In this document: in pieces, positions 8,356-16,362 of the stretch
Position numbering within the stretch: position 1 is the stretch's first letter
Layout of the letters: the number at the start of each line of letters is the position of its first letter
NCBI GenBank assembly: GCA_018662005.1
Contig: JABJHA010000014.1
Span: 1 to 64,000 of the forward strand
Length of the DNA stretch: 64,000 bases
Reading direction: 5' to 3'
Source of the DNA: Rhodospirillaceae bacterium
GTDB taxonomy: Bacteria; Pseudomonadota; Alphaproteobacteria; Rhodospirillales; JABHCV01
Made by a program: the position numbers and the translations under genes
Notes under the pieces: generated by a model
Databases searched by the model: none
The model's input: only the letters and a program-made list of their open reading frames with translations
What the model was told of the DNA's origin: nothing

Positions 8356-9150
8356 ATGTCCACCGAAGCAACCCATCAAATTCATGACATAACGCACGAC
8401 CATCACGAACACGAACATCACTGGGAAACCAGTTGGGCACCGCTGGTGCTGGTGGCGGGTATATTCTTTTTGGTTCCGATCGCCTTTTCCGGACATTTTG
8501 TATACGAAAACCAACTGATGACCATCATCGGTGCTGGTCTTGGTGTTCCAATGATCCTGGCCGGTGTCGCCAAATGGGTCCAGGAAGGCATGAGCCACAA
8601 GAACCTCGTTGAAGGGGTTTCCATTGTCGGCCTTCCCATTTTCATCGTTTCTGAAATTTTCATCTTCCTTGGGCTGTTCGCCAGTTACTGGACGATGCGT
8701 TTGTCGGCAGGCATCAACTGGCCGCCGGAAGGAACGCCTGAAATCAGCACCACGATCCCGCTGATCATGACCGTCATCCTGGTTTCATCCAGTTTCACCA
8801 TGCACAATGCGGAAATCAAACTTGATGATGGCGATAACAGCGGTTTCAACAAGTGGCTGATTATCACCATTGTGCTTGGCACCGTTTTCCTGGGCTTCAC
8901 CGTTTTTGAATACAACCATCTGATCCATGCAGGCTTTGTGCCCGGCACCAACTCGTACAGTTCGGCGTTCTTCTCGATCACCGGCTTCCACGCGTCACAT
9001 GTGTTTATTGGCCTGGCGTTGTTTGTCGCGGTCCTGATCCCGGCGCTAAAAGGTAAAACCAACGATTCCTTCGTCGCCTGTGCCTCGGTTTACTGGCACT
9101 TTGTTGACGTTGTCTGGTTCTTTGTCGTTTCCCAGATTTACTTCTGGTAA
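8356..9150 (+). CDS. ctaE: Cytochrome c oxidase subunit III
   Basis: Heme-copper oxidase subunit III, 264 residues, with about seven membrane helices. Family motifs include ETSW near the N-terminus, EIFIFLGLFASYW, the F-H-A-S-H-V-F-I-G segment and the C-terminal YWHFVDVVWF. The N-terminus is rich in histidine and acidic residues (about residues 6-22), which could bind metal but may simply be a polar tail. It is the first gene of the operon, ahead of SCO, II and I. Subunit III first is the reverse of the common II-I-III order. The ATG is preceded by a strong ribosome site. Confidence 0.95.
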   Translation: MSTEATHQIHDITHDHHEHEHHWETSWAPLVLVAGIFFLVPIAFSGHFVYENQLMTIIGAGLGVPMILAGVAKWVQEGMSHKNLVEGVSIVGLPIFIVSEIFIFLGLFASYWTMRLSAGINWPPEGTPEISTTIPLIMTVILVSSSFTMHNAEIKLDDGDNSGFNKWLIITIVLGTVFLGFTVFEYNHLIHAGFVPGTNSYSSAFFSITGFHASHVFIGLALFVAVLIPALKGKTNDSFVACASVYWHFVDVVWFFVVSQIYFW

Positions 9151-9176
9151 GACGGAAAACCGGTAGGATTGGGACC

Positions 9177-10016
9177 ATGCTGAGGGTTCGTAACTTAATA
9201 ACGGGTATTGTCTTGTGTTCCGCCTTTGCCATTTCTACGGCAAAGGCGCAGTACAACCGCGTGCCGGAATCCTACATTGACCCAAGCACCTTCCAGATCG
9301 ACGAACAAAAAGTTCTCGGCGTTAAGGTCGACAAAAATCTTGCTCTGATCGATGAAAGCGGCCAACCGTTCACGTTAGGCGATAAACTGGGCAAGCCCCT
9401 GATTTTGGTGCTTTCGTATTATACCTGCGATGGCAGCTGTTCGATTATCAACGCCGATCTTCGCGACCGGCTTGAAGGCGTCACCGACATTAAGATGGGC
9501 GAGGACTTCGAGGTTCTGACCATTTCTTTCGACAAGCAGGACAATTTGGAAAAACTGGGCGTCTTCAAACAGCATCTGGAAGAAACAAAGAAGCTTGGAA
9601 AAGGATGGTCTTTTGCGACCCTGAAGGATCCTGAACAAATCAAGCCCTTTACCGACAGGCTGGGCTTTAATTACTTCTGGTCACCCACTGATCGGACGTT
9701 CTTCCATCCCGGAGCATTCCTGTTCCTGTCGGCAGAAGGAAGGCTCATTCGCGTTTTGTATTCCCAAACTGTGGAGTCCAAAGACGTTGAACTGGCTGTG
9801 TTCGATGCCAAGCAGGGCAAGTTCAGGCCGAACGAAATCATCAATTTTGCAACCAGCCTTTGCTATAGCTACAACTATAAAGAAGGTCGTTACACATACA
9901 ACATTCCATTATTTGTCGCCGTGGGCTCATTAACTTTTGGGGTTACGGCGTTTTCCGGTTCGGTTTTCGTTTTCCGACGCCGGCGGAAAGAGAGGGAGAA
10001 GAAACTTGAAACTTAA
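9177..10016 (+). CDS. SCO1/SenC-family copper chaperone with C-terminal membrane anchor
   Basis: A thioredoxin-fold copper chaperone that should load the CuA centre of subunit II, whose gene follows. The 279-residue protein has an N-terminal signal peptide (cleavage near AKA, about residue 24), the copper motif C-D-G-S-C (about residues 84-88, within YTCDGSC) and the conserved distal histidine in FFHPGAF. Most SCO proteins are anchored by an N-terminal helix. This one also has a hydrophobic stretch near residues 243-263 followed by a basic tail, so it is probably anchored at its C-terminus. Its last codons overlap the probable TTG start of ctaC. Confidence 0.9.
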   Translation: MLRVRNLITGIVLCSAFAISTAKAQYNRVPESYIDPSTFQIDEQKVLGVKVDKNLALIDESGQPFTLGDKLGKPLILVLSYYTCDGSCSIINADLRDRLEGVTDIKMGEDFEVLTISFDKQDNLEKLGVFKQHLEETKKLGKGWSFATLKDPEQIKPFTDRLGFNYFWSPTDRTFFHPGAFLFLSAEGRLIRVLYSQTVESKDVELAVFDAKQGKFRPNEIINFATSLCYSYNYKEGRYTYNIPLFVAVGSLTFGVTAFSGSVFVFRRRRKEREKKLET

Positions 10017-10701
10017 GCGATTTTTATCAGTGCTTAACGGTGCGGCTGTGGCCTTGCTGTTTGCAACACCGGCATTTGCCGCAGCCGGGGACACCCCTGA
10101 CACGCGGGCCGATTGGGACGCACTTTGGCATGAGGTCCTGGTAGATATTACCGTGATTGGCGTCATTTTCATTGTCGCCGCTATCTACATGCTGATTCGC
10201 TTCAAGGCGACCAGCCCCGAACAGGTCGGTACCGCGACGAAATTATCAAGGGCCAATGCTATCGGTTGGGCCTTGATCCCGGCAGCCATCTTCATGGCTG
10301 ATGACTTCTACCTTGCTGCTAAAGGCTGGACAGTCTGGGATCATCAACGCACCGTTCCCGAGAACGCCATGGAAGTCAAAGTCACCGGCTATCAGTGGTA
10401 CTGGGAGTTTGAGTATGAAGACGGCACAACCACCGACGAGCTGAAAGTTCCCGTCGGCACCCCGGTTGTCCTGCGGATGACTTCGGACGACGTCATTCAT
10501 TCCTTCGGTGTCCCATACTATCGCCTGACCGAAGATGTCATGCCGGGGCGGATTACCTACATCTGGTTTAATCCCATCGAAGAAGTTAAATCCCTCGTCA
10601 CGTGCCGTGAATTCTGCGGTAATTCGCACTCGGAAATGTTTACCGACGTCGAAGCAATTGCCCCCGCTGAATTTGAAAAATGGTTAGCCGAACAAGGCTG
10701 A
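10006..10701 (+). CDS. ctaC: Cytochrome c oxidase subunit II
   Basis: Subunit II of an aa3-type oxidase, 231 residues from a TTG start at 10006. A longer frame opens at 9937, but 10006 is preferred because GGGAG lies about 8 bases upstream and translation from there gives a clean signal peptide (cleavage after about residue 26). Two membrane helices (about 47-65 and 84-105) precede the periplasmic CuA domain. The CuA ligands are complete: His165, Cys200, Glu202, Cys204, His208 and Met211. There is no fused cytochrome c domain, so it is not of the caa3 form. The start overlaps the SCO stop, suggesting translational coupling. Confidence 0.93.
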   Translation: MKLKRFLSVLNGAAVALLFATPAFAAAGDTPDTRADWDALWHEVLVDITVIGVIFIVAAIYMLIRFKATSPEQVGTATKLSRANAIGWALIPAAIFMADDFYLAAKGWTVWDHQRTVPENAMEVKVTGYQWYWEFEYEDGTTTDELKVPVGTPVVLRMTSDDVIHSFGVPYYRLTEDVMPGRITYIWFNPIEEVKSLVTCREFCGNSHSEMFTDVEAIAPAEFEKWLAEQG

Positions 10702-10729
10702 GGCCCAGGCGCCAAGGAGTAAATTTGAT

Positions 10730-12337
10730 ATGAGTACTGCAACAACAACCCACGATCAGGAAGCTTTTAGCCTGAAAGAGTGGATTTTCACCACTGATCA
10801 CAAGCGTATCGGTGTCATGTATCTGATCGGTTCAATGGCGGCCTTCGCGGTTGCCGGCATGATGGCCATGATGATGCGTTTGGAACAATCCCAGCTCGGC
10901 GCCCAGTTCATTGAAACAGGAACCGATTACAACGAATGGCTCTACTTCCACGGGGCAGCAATGATCCTGGCTTTCCTGATCCCGGGCTTGACCGGTTTCG
11001 CGGCCAACTATTTCCTGCCTTTGATGATTGGCGCCGCCGATGTGGCGTTCCCGCGGATCAATGCTTTCAGCATCTGGCTGTTCTACTTCGCCATTGTCCT
11101 GGCATTGCTCAGCGTCGTCGTACCCGACACGCCGGACATCATGTGGACGGGCTATCCGCCTTATTCGATAACCACGGAGGGGAACACATCATTCTATGTG
11201 TTTACGGTTCACTTGCTCGGCTTCTCGTCGATCCTGGGCGCCGTCAACTTCCTGGTCACGGTGATTTACATGCGTGCCCCGGGCATGGGCTGGAACCAGC
11301 TAAACATCTTCGTCTGGACCACCCTGGCCGCATTTGTCCTGCAGTTGGTGTTCATTCCGGTGCTTGCCGCCGCTGTGACCTTGCTTCTGTTTGATAAATA
11401 TCTTGGCACCCACTTCTTCGACCCGGCTGCGGGCGGTGATGTGCTTTTGTATCAGAACCTGTTCTGGTTCTACTCACACCCGGCGGTTTACGTTATCTTC
11501 CTGCCAGCGGTGGGCATCCTGTTTGAAATCATCGCCACCATGGCCAAAAACCAGATCTTTAATTACAAGGTCTGCGTCTATGGTGGTATTGGCGGTGTTG
11601 TCGCCATCGGCGGTGAAGTGTGGATCCATCACCTGTATGTCACCGGCATGCCCGACTGGATTCGCATCGGCATGATGATTTCAACCCTGCTGATCTCGGT
11701 TCCGGTTGGTCTGATCGTGATGTCACTTTGGGGAACGCTGTGGAGAGCCGCTATCTCCTACAACGTCGCCATGATGTATGCCGTCGCCATGTTGTACCTG
11801 ATTATGGTTGGCGGCTTGACCGGCATTCCGCTGGCCATGACATCCCTGACGGTCCACCTGTCGGAAACCTCGTTCATTCATGCCCACTTCCACTTCATCA
11901 TGGGCCTGTTCTCGACGTACGCAGTGTTCGCCGCCGTCTATTACTGGTTCCCGAAGATGACCGGACGCATGGCCGACACCGGCATGGCGAAGATCGGCTT
12001 CTGGCTCAACTTCATCGGCATCAACGTCACCTTCTGGCCCCTGTTTATCATCGGCCCACAAGGGATGCCCCGTCGCTACTGGAACTACGAAATGTTCCCG
12101 CAGTTCGAGGGTTATCACGAAGTCGCCACGGTTGGCGCTTTCCTGACGGCCGCCGGCGTTGCCATCATGGTTATCGGCTGGATCAAGTGCGCGATCTCAG
12201 GCGAGAAAGCACCGGCAAATCCGTGGAACTCCAAGTCTTTGGAATGGACCCACGCGCCGAACCCTCCGGGACCGGGTAACTTCCCCGAACCGGTAACTGT
12301 TGCCGATGACTGGACCCCTTACGACTACAACAAATAG
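10730..12337 (+). CDS. ctaD: Cytochrome c oxidase subunit I (divergent A-type)
   Basis: The catalytic subunit, 535 residues, 12 or so helices. Ligands are intact: His74 and His388 (low-spin heme), His386 (high-spin heme), His250, His300 and His301 (CuB), with the cross-link tyrosine Tyr254 in Y-S-H-P-A-V-Y. The usual HPEVY glutamate is replaced by Ala252, and YSHP resembles the A2-type motif. Asp104 at the D-channel entry is kept. The helix VIII motif usually read as VPTGIK reads VPVGLI, so the K-channel lysine position is Ile329. AAGGAG lies 10 bases before the ATG. A strong terminator follows the stop. Confidence 0.95.
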   Translation: MSTATTTHDQEAFSLKEWIFTTDHKRIGVMYLIGSMAAFAVAGMMAMMMRLEQSQLGAQFIETGTDYNEWLYFHGAAMILAFLIPGLTGFAANYFLPLMIGAADVAFPRINAFSIWLFYFAIVLALLSVVVPDTPDIMWTGYPPYSITTEGNTSFYVFTVHLLGFSSILGAVNFLVTVIYMRAPGMGWNQLNIFVWTTLAAFVLQLVFIPVLAAAVTLLLFDKYLGTHFFDPAAGGDVLLYQNLFWFYSHPAVYVIFLPAVGILFEIIATMAKNQIFNYKVCVYGGIGGVVAIGGEVWIHHLYVTGMPDWIRIGMMISTLLISVPVGLIVMSLWGTLWRAAISYNVAMMYAVAMLYLIMVGGLTGIPLAMTSLTVHLSETSFIHAHFHFIMGLFSTYAVFAAVYYWFPKMTGRMADTGMAKIGFWLNFIGINVTFWPLFIIGPQGMPRRYWNYEMFPQFEGYHEVATVGAFLTAAGVAIMVIGWIKCAISGEKAPANPWNSKSLEWTHAPNPPGPGNFPEPVTVADDWTPYDYNK

Positions 12338-12357
12338 GGTTCCTTTTAGAAAATGTG

Positions 12358-12395
12358 AAGGCGGGGATCGTAAATCGATTCCCGCCTTTTCTTTT
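12358..12395 (+). terminator. Intrinsic terminator of the ctaE-SCO-ctaC-ctaD operon
   Basis: A long near-perfect stem (AAGGCGGGGATCG pairing with CGATTCCCGCCTT, one mismatch) with a five-base loop is followed by TTCTTTT. It begins 21 bp after the ctaD stop and separates the oxidase operon from the small ORF/DUF420/COX1-like genes. Confidence 0.88.
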
Positions 12396-12459
12396 GCCTG
12401 GACCCCACCTATATTCCCCTCACGTCTATCCTGATTGACGAAACGCCGGAACCCCATCC

Positions 12460-12576
12460 ATGACCGACACTCAAAAACCTAAATCGAAAAAATGGCTCGT
12501 CTTCGCAATCCTGCTGGCCACTGCCGTTCTTATGTATGTCTCTATCATGTACAAGATCATTAATTACGGTCCCTGA
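12460..12576 (+). CDS. 38-residue single-helix membrane peptide of the oxidase locus
   Basis: A very small gene encoding 38 residues: a polar, lysine-rich N-terminus (about 1-12), one hydrophobic helix (about 13-30, W-L-V-F-A-I-L-L-A-T-A-V-L) and a short tail ending in NYGP. It should be a single-span inner-membrane peptide with its N-terminus in the cytoplasm. CCGGAA lies about 12 bases before the ATG. It ends five bases before the DUF420 gene, so the two are probably co-translated. Location and form resemble small accessory or assembly peptides of terminal oxidases, but I cannot assign it to a named family. Confidence 0.7.
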   Translation: MTDTQKPKSKKWLVFAILLATAVLMYVSIMYKIINYGP

Positions 12577-12581
12577 GCATC

Positions 12582-13013
12582 ATGATCGCGATCACCACTT
12601 TCCCCCATATCCTGGCCGGGTTGAATTCGGCGACCGTCGCCTTGTTGCTTGCGGGATTTTATTTTATTCGTACCGGCCAGCAAGGCCGACACATGGCGAT
12701 GATGAAATCCGCCCTGTGCGCCGCCGTCATTTTCCTTATTGTTTATGTCTACTACCACGCCAATTCCGGGCTGGCTAAATTCGGTGGCGAGGGGATTATT
12801 CGGCCGGTTTATTTCAGCATTCTGGTCGCCCATGTGTTGGGTGCCATTACGCTGACCCCAATGGTGCCCTTGCTGGCCTTCCGCGCCTTTAAGGGACGAT
12901 TTGACGCCCACAAGCGCCTTGCCCGGTGGATCTTGCCCTTGTGGCTTTATGTATCGATATCAGGCGTTGTTATCTATGTTATGGCCATTCACCTTTATCC
13001 CTTTAACGGTTAG
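12582..13013 (+). CDS. DUF420 (CtaM-like) membrane protein
   Basis: A 143-residue membrane protein with four helices (about 6-28, 42-62, 78-100, 115-138) and conserved histidines in PHILAG, YYHANSG, VAHVLG and DAHKRLARW. The pattern fits DUF420, whose Firmicutes members (CtaM/YozB) are needed for active aa3-type oxidase. This suggests a role in maturing the oxidase encoded upstream or the COX1-like protein encoded next. The gene lies between the 38-residue peptide (5 bp) and the COX1-like gene (5 bp). Confidence 0.85.
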   Translation: MIAITTFPHILAGLNSATVALLLAGFYFIRTGQQGRHMAMMKSALCAAVIFLIVYVYYHANSGLAKFGGEGIIRPVYFSILVAHVLGAITLTPMVPLLAFRAFKGRFDAHKRLARWILPLWLYVSISGVVIYVMAIHLYPFNG

Positions 13014-13018
13014 CAATA

Positions 13019-14443
13019 ATGACATCTGACAAGCCCACAGAAGAAGCCGGTTTCCTGGACACGATAAGGGTCAATCGCAGCCCCGCCCTGAACGCCGAAT
13101 TACGCGGCTGGGCCGGGTTGGCGATGCTGTCACTTGCCATGGCCGGGATATTTGCCCTTCTGCTCGCCGTTTCGCGTATTCCCGGCATTCAGGACATCTT
13201 GCCCCTGCCACTGGATTTCTTTGACCGGGGTCTGGTCATCCATGTGGTGTTTTCCTTTGTGGTTTGGTTTCAGGCCGTCTTTGGCTGTCTGTTGAACGTT
13301 TCAACATCCAGACTGGCTGATGGCGCGCCGCGCCTGCAGGGGCTCGGCAAACTGGCCCTACTTGGCGCTTACGCCAGTTGCGTGCTGTTGTTCGTACCGG
13401 CTTTCATGGAGAACGGCGAGGCAACCCTGAACAATTATATTCCCGCCATCACCGACCCGGTGTATTACGCTGGCCTCGCGTTGCTGGGGGCAGCCCTCGG
13501 CCTGATGGTGCTCAGGCTTTTGATCAATGTTTCAGGCAGCCAGGGCCGCTGGAAAGAACCCCTGCCCTTTGGTACCTTAAGCACAGCCTTGATTTTCGGC
13601 GTCGCCCTGTTGTGTTTCGCCATAGCCTGGGCCGTGCTGGCCGAAGAATTGCTCTCCTATGAATTCAACGAGAGTCTGTTCTGGGGTGGCGGTCATATCC
13701 TGCAATTCGCCAATACCGCCATGCTGATTACGGCGCTTTTCGTTCTCGCCCGCCTGACCCTTAAGGACATTGTCCTGAAAGACAATCAACTGACGCTAAC
13801 GGCAATGGCAACGCTCGTGCTTTATAGTGGTATGGGCATTTCAATCACCCTGAAATATGCCCCGGTCCATGAAAAATACTGGACCATGTTTACCAAGTTC
13901 CAGTACGGCCTGGTCCTGCCCGCCATGCTGGTTGGCATCCCCATGCTGGTCGACATTTTACAACAACGTAAAATCGGCAAGGGCCTGCAAATGCGTGACC
14001 CGGTCTTGCTGTGCCTGCTGCTGTCACCGGTTGTCTTCGCCGTTGGCGGCATTCTTGGTTTGTTCGTTGATGGTGGCGACACACGCACCCCGGCCCATTA
14101 TCACGGCATTATCGCCGGTATCAATTTGAGCTTCATGGGCCTGTTCTACGGCTTTTTCCTGCCCCTGCTGGACCGCGATCTAAAGCCCGGCAAAGCGCTT
14201 TACGCGCAAATCTACATGTTTGGCGGCGGCCAGCTTGTGGCCAGTGTCGGGTTGTTCCTGGCCGGTGGCTACGGCACCCCGCGCAAGACCGCCGGCGGGG
14301 CCCAGGGTCTGGAAGCCATTGGCGCCAAAATCGGCATGTATATGAACGGGATAGGCGCCCTGATCGCCGTTATCGGTGGCGTCATGTTCATCTGGATGGT
14401 CTCAAAATCGTTGCTGGGGGCGCCACGAACAAGCACTGAGTAA
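13019..14443 (+). CDS. COX1-fold protein lacking the CuB His-His pair
   Basis: A 474-residue polytopic protein with the heme-copper oxidase subunit I fold. His75 (HVVFSFVVW) matches the helix II low-spin heme ligand, His226 (GGGHILQF) the helix VI CuB ligand, and His360 and His362 (AHYHGIIAG) the helix X ligands for the two hemes. The helix VII His-His pair is missing; only a lone His284 is nearby. The Tyr of the usual H-P-x-V-Y cross-link is absent. It could therefore bind hemes but not a normal CuB, and may be an electron-transfer, assembly or sensing protein rather than an oxygen reductase. It follows DUF420 by 5 bp. Confidence 0.78.
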   Translation: MTSDKPTEEAGFLDTIRVNRSPALNAELRGWAGLAMLSLAMAGIFALLLAVSRIPGIQDILPLPLDFFDRGLVIHVVFSFVVWFQAVFGCLLNVSTSRLADGAPRLQGLGKLALLGAYASCVLLFVPAFMENGEATLNNYIPAITDPVYYAGLALLGAALGLMVLRLLINVSGSQGRWKEPLPFGTLSTALIFGVALLCFAIAWAVLAEELLSYEFNESLFWGGGHILQFANTAMLITALFVLARLTLKDIVLKDNQLTLTAMATLVLYSGMGISITLKYAPVHEKYWTMFTKFQYGLVLPAMLVGIPMLVDILQQRKIGKGLQMRDPVLLCLLLSPVVFAVGGILGLFVDGGDTRTPAHYHGIIAGINLSFMGLFYGFFLPLLDRDLKPGKALYAQIYMFGGGQLVASVGLFLAGGYGTPRKTAGGAQGLEAIGAKIGMYMNGIGALIAVIGGVMFIWMVSKSLLGAPRTSTE

Positions 14444-14531
14444 GTTCAGAGTTTCCTTGTTCCATCCACTTTGTACGTTCACTATAACGTCTGCGAAGGC
14501 CCTATTTGATAACACTCAAAGGTGTCCGTAG

Positions 14532-16310
14532 ATGGATTACCAGCAACTTTTTCTGCTTGTTCTACTGGGCTGCGTGCTCGTCCTCTTTATCTGGGGGCGC
14601 TGGCGTTACGATGTCGTCGCCTTTGGCGCGTTATTGGCGGTGACGCTTGCCGGAATTATTGAACCGGGAAAGGCGTTTTCGGGTTTTGGACATCCGGCAA
14701 CAGTAACGGTGGCCATGGTTTTTATCGTTGGCCGAGGTTTGCAAAATTCCGGCGCTGTCGACCTGATCGCCCGCCATCTATTGCCGCCCCTGCAATCACC
14801 GGTCCATCACATCGGCCTGCTATCAACGGTGGCCGGGGCGCTATCGGCCATCATGAATAATGTCGGCGCCTTGGCGCTGCTGATGCCGGCAGCCCTGCAA
14901 TCGGCTGAAAAAGCAAAAAGAACGGCTTCCCATATCCTGATGCCGCTTTCCTTTGGTTCTATCCTGGGCGGGCTTGTGACCCTAATCGGGACACCGCCAA
15001 ACATCATTATCGCCGCGTTTCGCGAAGAATTAACCGGCACGCCCTTCACCATGTTCGATTTTTCACCGGTTGGCGGCGTCGTCGCCCTAAGTGGTATCCT
15101 TTTCATCGCAATTGTCGGATGGCGACTGATCCCGGTCGGCAAAAAGGCCAGACTGTCACCGATGGAGCTTTTCGATATCGAAACCTATGTCACTGAAACC
15201 AAGGTCGACAAGGAGAGCCAAACAGTCGGCAAGACACTTGCTGAACTGGACGACGCAGCCCAAGAGCACGACGCTGAAATTCTTGCCGTTATTCGCCGAG
15301 GTCAGCGACTGGGCGGTCGCCGTACCGTCGTCAAAACGGGTGATTTTCTTGTTATTGAGATCGGCCCGGAAAAGCTTGGTGGGCTTCTGGCAACCTTGCA
15401 ACTGTCCCCCGCCGGTTCACGAAAAAGCAAGAAATCCCGCTTTTTCGAAACCGGGGACACGGCCTTGAACGAAGCGCTGGTGGCCCCTGGGTCCCGAATC
15501 ATCGGGCTAACCGGGGAAGCATTGCGCTTACCCCGCCGCTTTGCCGTTAATCTTCTTGGCGTGGCCAGACAGGGGCGCCCCTTCCGGGGGCGATTGCGCT
15601 CCTTCAGGTTCAAGGTCGGTGACGTACTGCTGCTCGAAGGTGATCCAGATCGCCTTGCTGAAGTTGTCGTCTCGCTGGGATGCATGCCCCTGGCCGGTCG
15701 TGGCTTGCAGCCGCCACGCCACCATCTGGCGTGGCTGTCGATCAGCCTGTTCGCAACGGCCATAGCGCTTGCGACCTTTGGGCTGGTCGCGTTGCCTATG
15801 GCCCTGGCACTGGCGGCGGGGCTGATGGTGGTGCTCAATATCGTCCCGCCACGCGATATCTATGACAGTGTCGACTGGCCGGTGATCGTGCTTCTGGGGG
15901 CTATGATTCCCATCGGTCAGGCTATGGAGACAACCGGCGTCACCCACTTGATCGCCGCAACCATACTGGATTTATCGACAGGTTTTCCGCCAATTTTTGC
16001 CCTTACCATCGTACTGGTGCTGACAATGACCCTGTCGGACATCATGAATAACGCCGCCACCGCCGTCGTCATGGCCCCGGTAGCGGCCAACATGGCCCAG
16101 CAACTTGGGGTCAACACCGACCCTTTCATTATGGCTGTCGCCATTGGCGCGTCCTGTGCTTTCCTGACCCCGATAGGACACCAGAACAATACCCTGATCA
16201 TGGGTCCGGGTGGCTATTCCTTCGGTGATTACTGGCGGCTTGGCCTGCCCCTTGAAATCCTGATCGTTGCCGTCAGCCTGCCGATGCTGATATGGATTTG
16301 GCCGCTCTAG
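14532..16310 (+). CDS. SLC13/DASS-type transporter with RCK_C (TrkA-C) domains
   Basis: A 592-residue transporter with two membrane halves (about 1-200 and 395-592) separated by a cytoplasmic insert with two TrkA-C-like domains (about 210-290 and 300-380). The repeated helix-break motifs SAIMNNVGALALL with GTPPNII, and LSDIMNNAATAVV with TPIGHQNN, are typical of the SLC13/CitT-like superfamily. Close relatives are annotated as sulfate, dicarboxylate or citrate carriers, so the substrate is unknown; it is probably a sodium- or proton-coupled anion transporter. The inserted domains suggest ligand gating. It is read from its own start 88 bp after the COX1-like gene. Confidence 0.85.
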   Translation: MDYQQLFLLVLLGCVLVLFIWGRWRYDVVAFGALLAVTLAGIIEPGKAFSGFGHPATVTVAMVFIVGRGLQNSGAVDLIARHLLPPLQSPVHHIGLLSTVAGALSAIMNNVGALALLMPAALQSAEKAKRTASHILMPLSFGSILGGLVTLIGTPPNIIIAAFREELTGTPFTMFDFSPVGGVVALSGILFIAIVGWRLIPVGKKARLSPMELFDIETYVTETKVDKESQTVGKTLAELDDAAQEHDAEILAVIRRGQRLGGRRTVVKTGDFLVIEIGPEKLGGLLATLQLSPAGSRKSKKSRFFETGDTALNEALVAPGSRIIGLTGEALRLPRRFAVNLLGVARQGRPFRGRLRSFRFKVGDVLLLEGDPDRLAEVVVSLGCMPLAGRGLQPPRHHLAWLSISLFATAIALATFGLVALPMALALAAGLMVVLNIVPPRDIYDSVDWPVIVLLGAMIPIGQAMETTGVTHLIAATILDLSTGFPPIFALTIVLVLTMTLSDIMNNAATAVVMAPVAANMAQQLGVNTDPFIMAVAIGASCAFLTPIGHQNNTLIMGPGGYSFGDYWRLGLPLEILIVAVSLPMLIWIWPL

Positions 16311-16362
16311 GCCAAATACCAACACATTCTTAACAGTTTACCCAATAGTCTTGATTCTGTTG

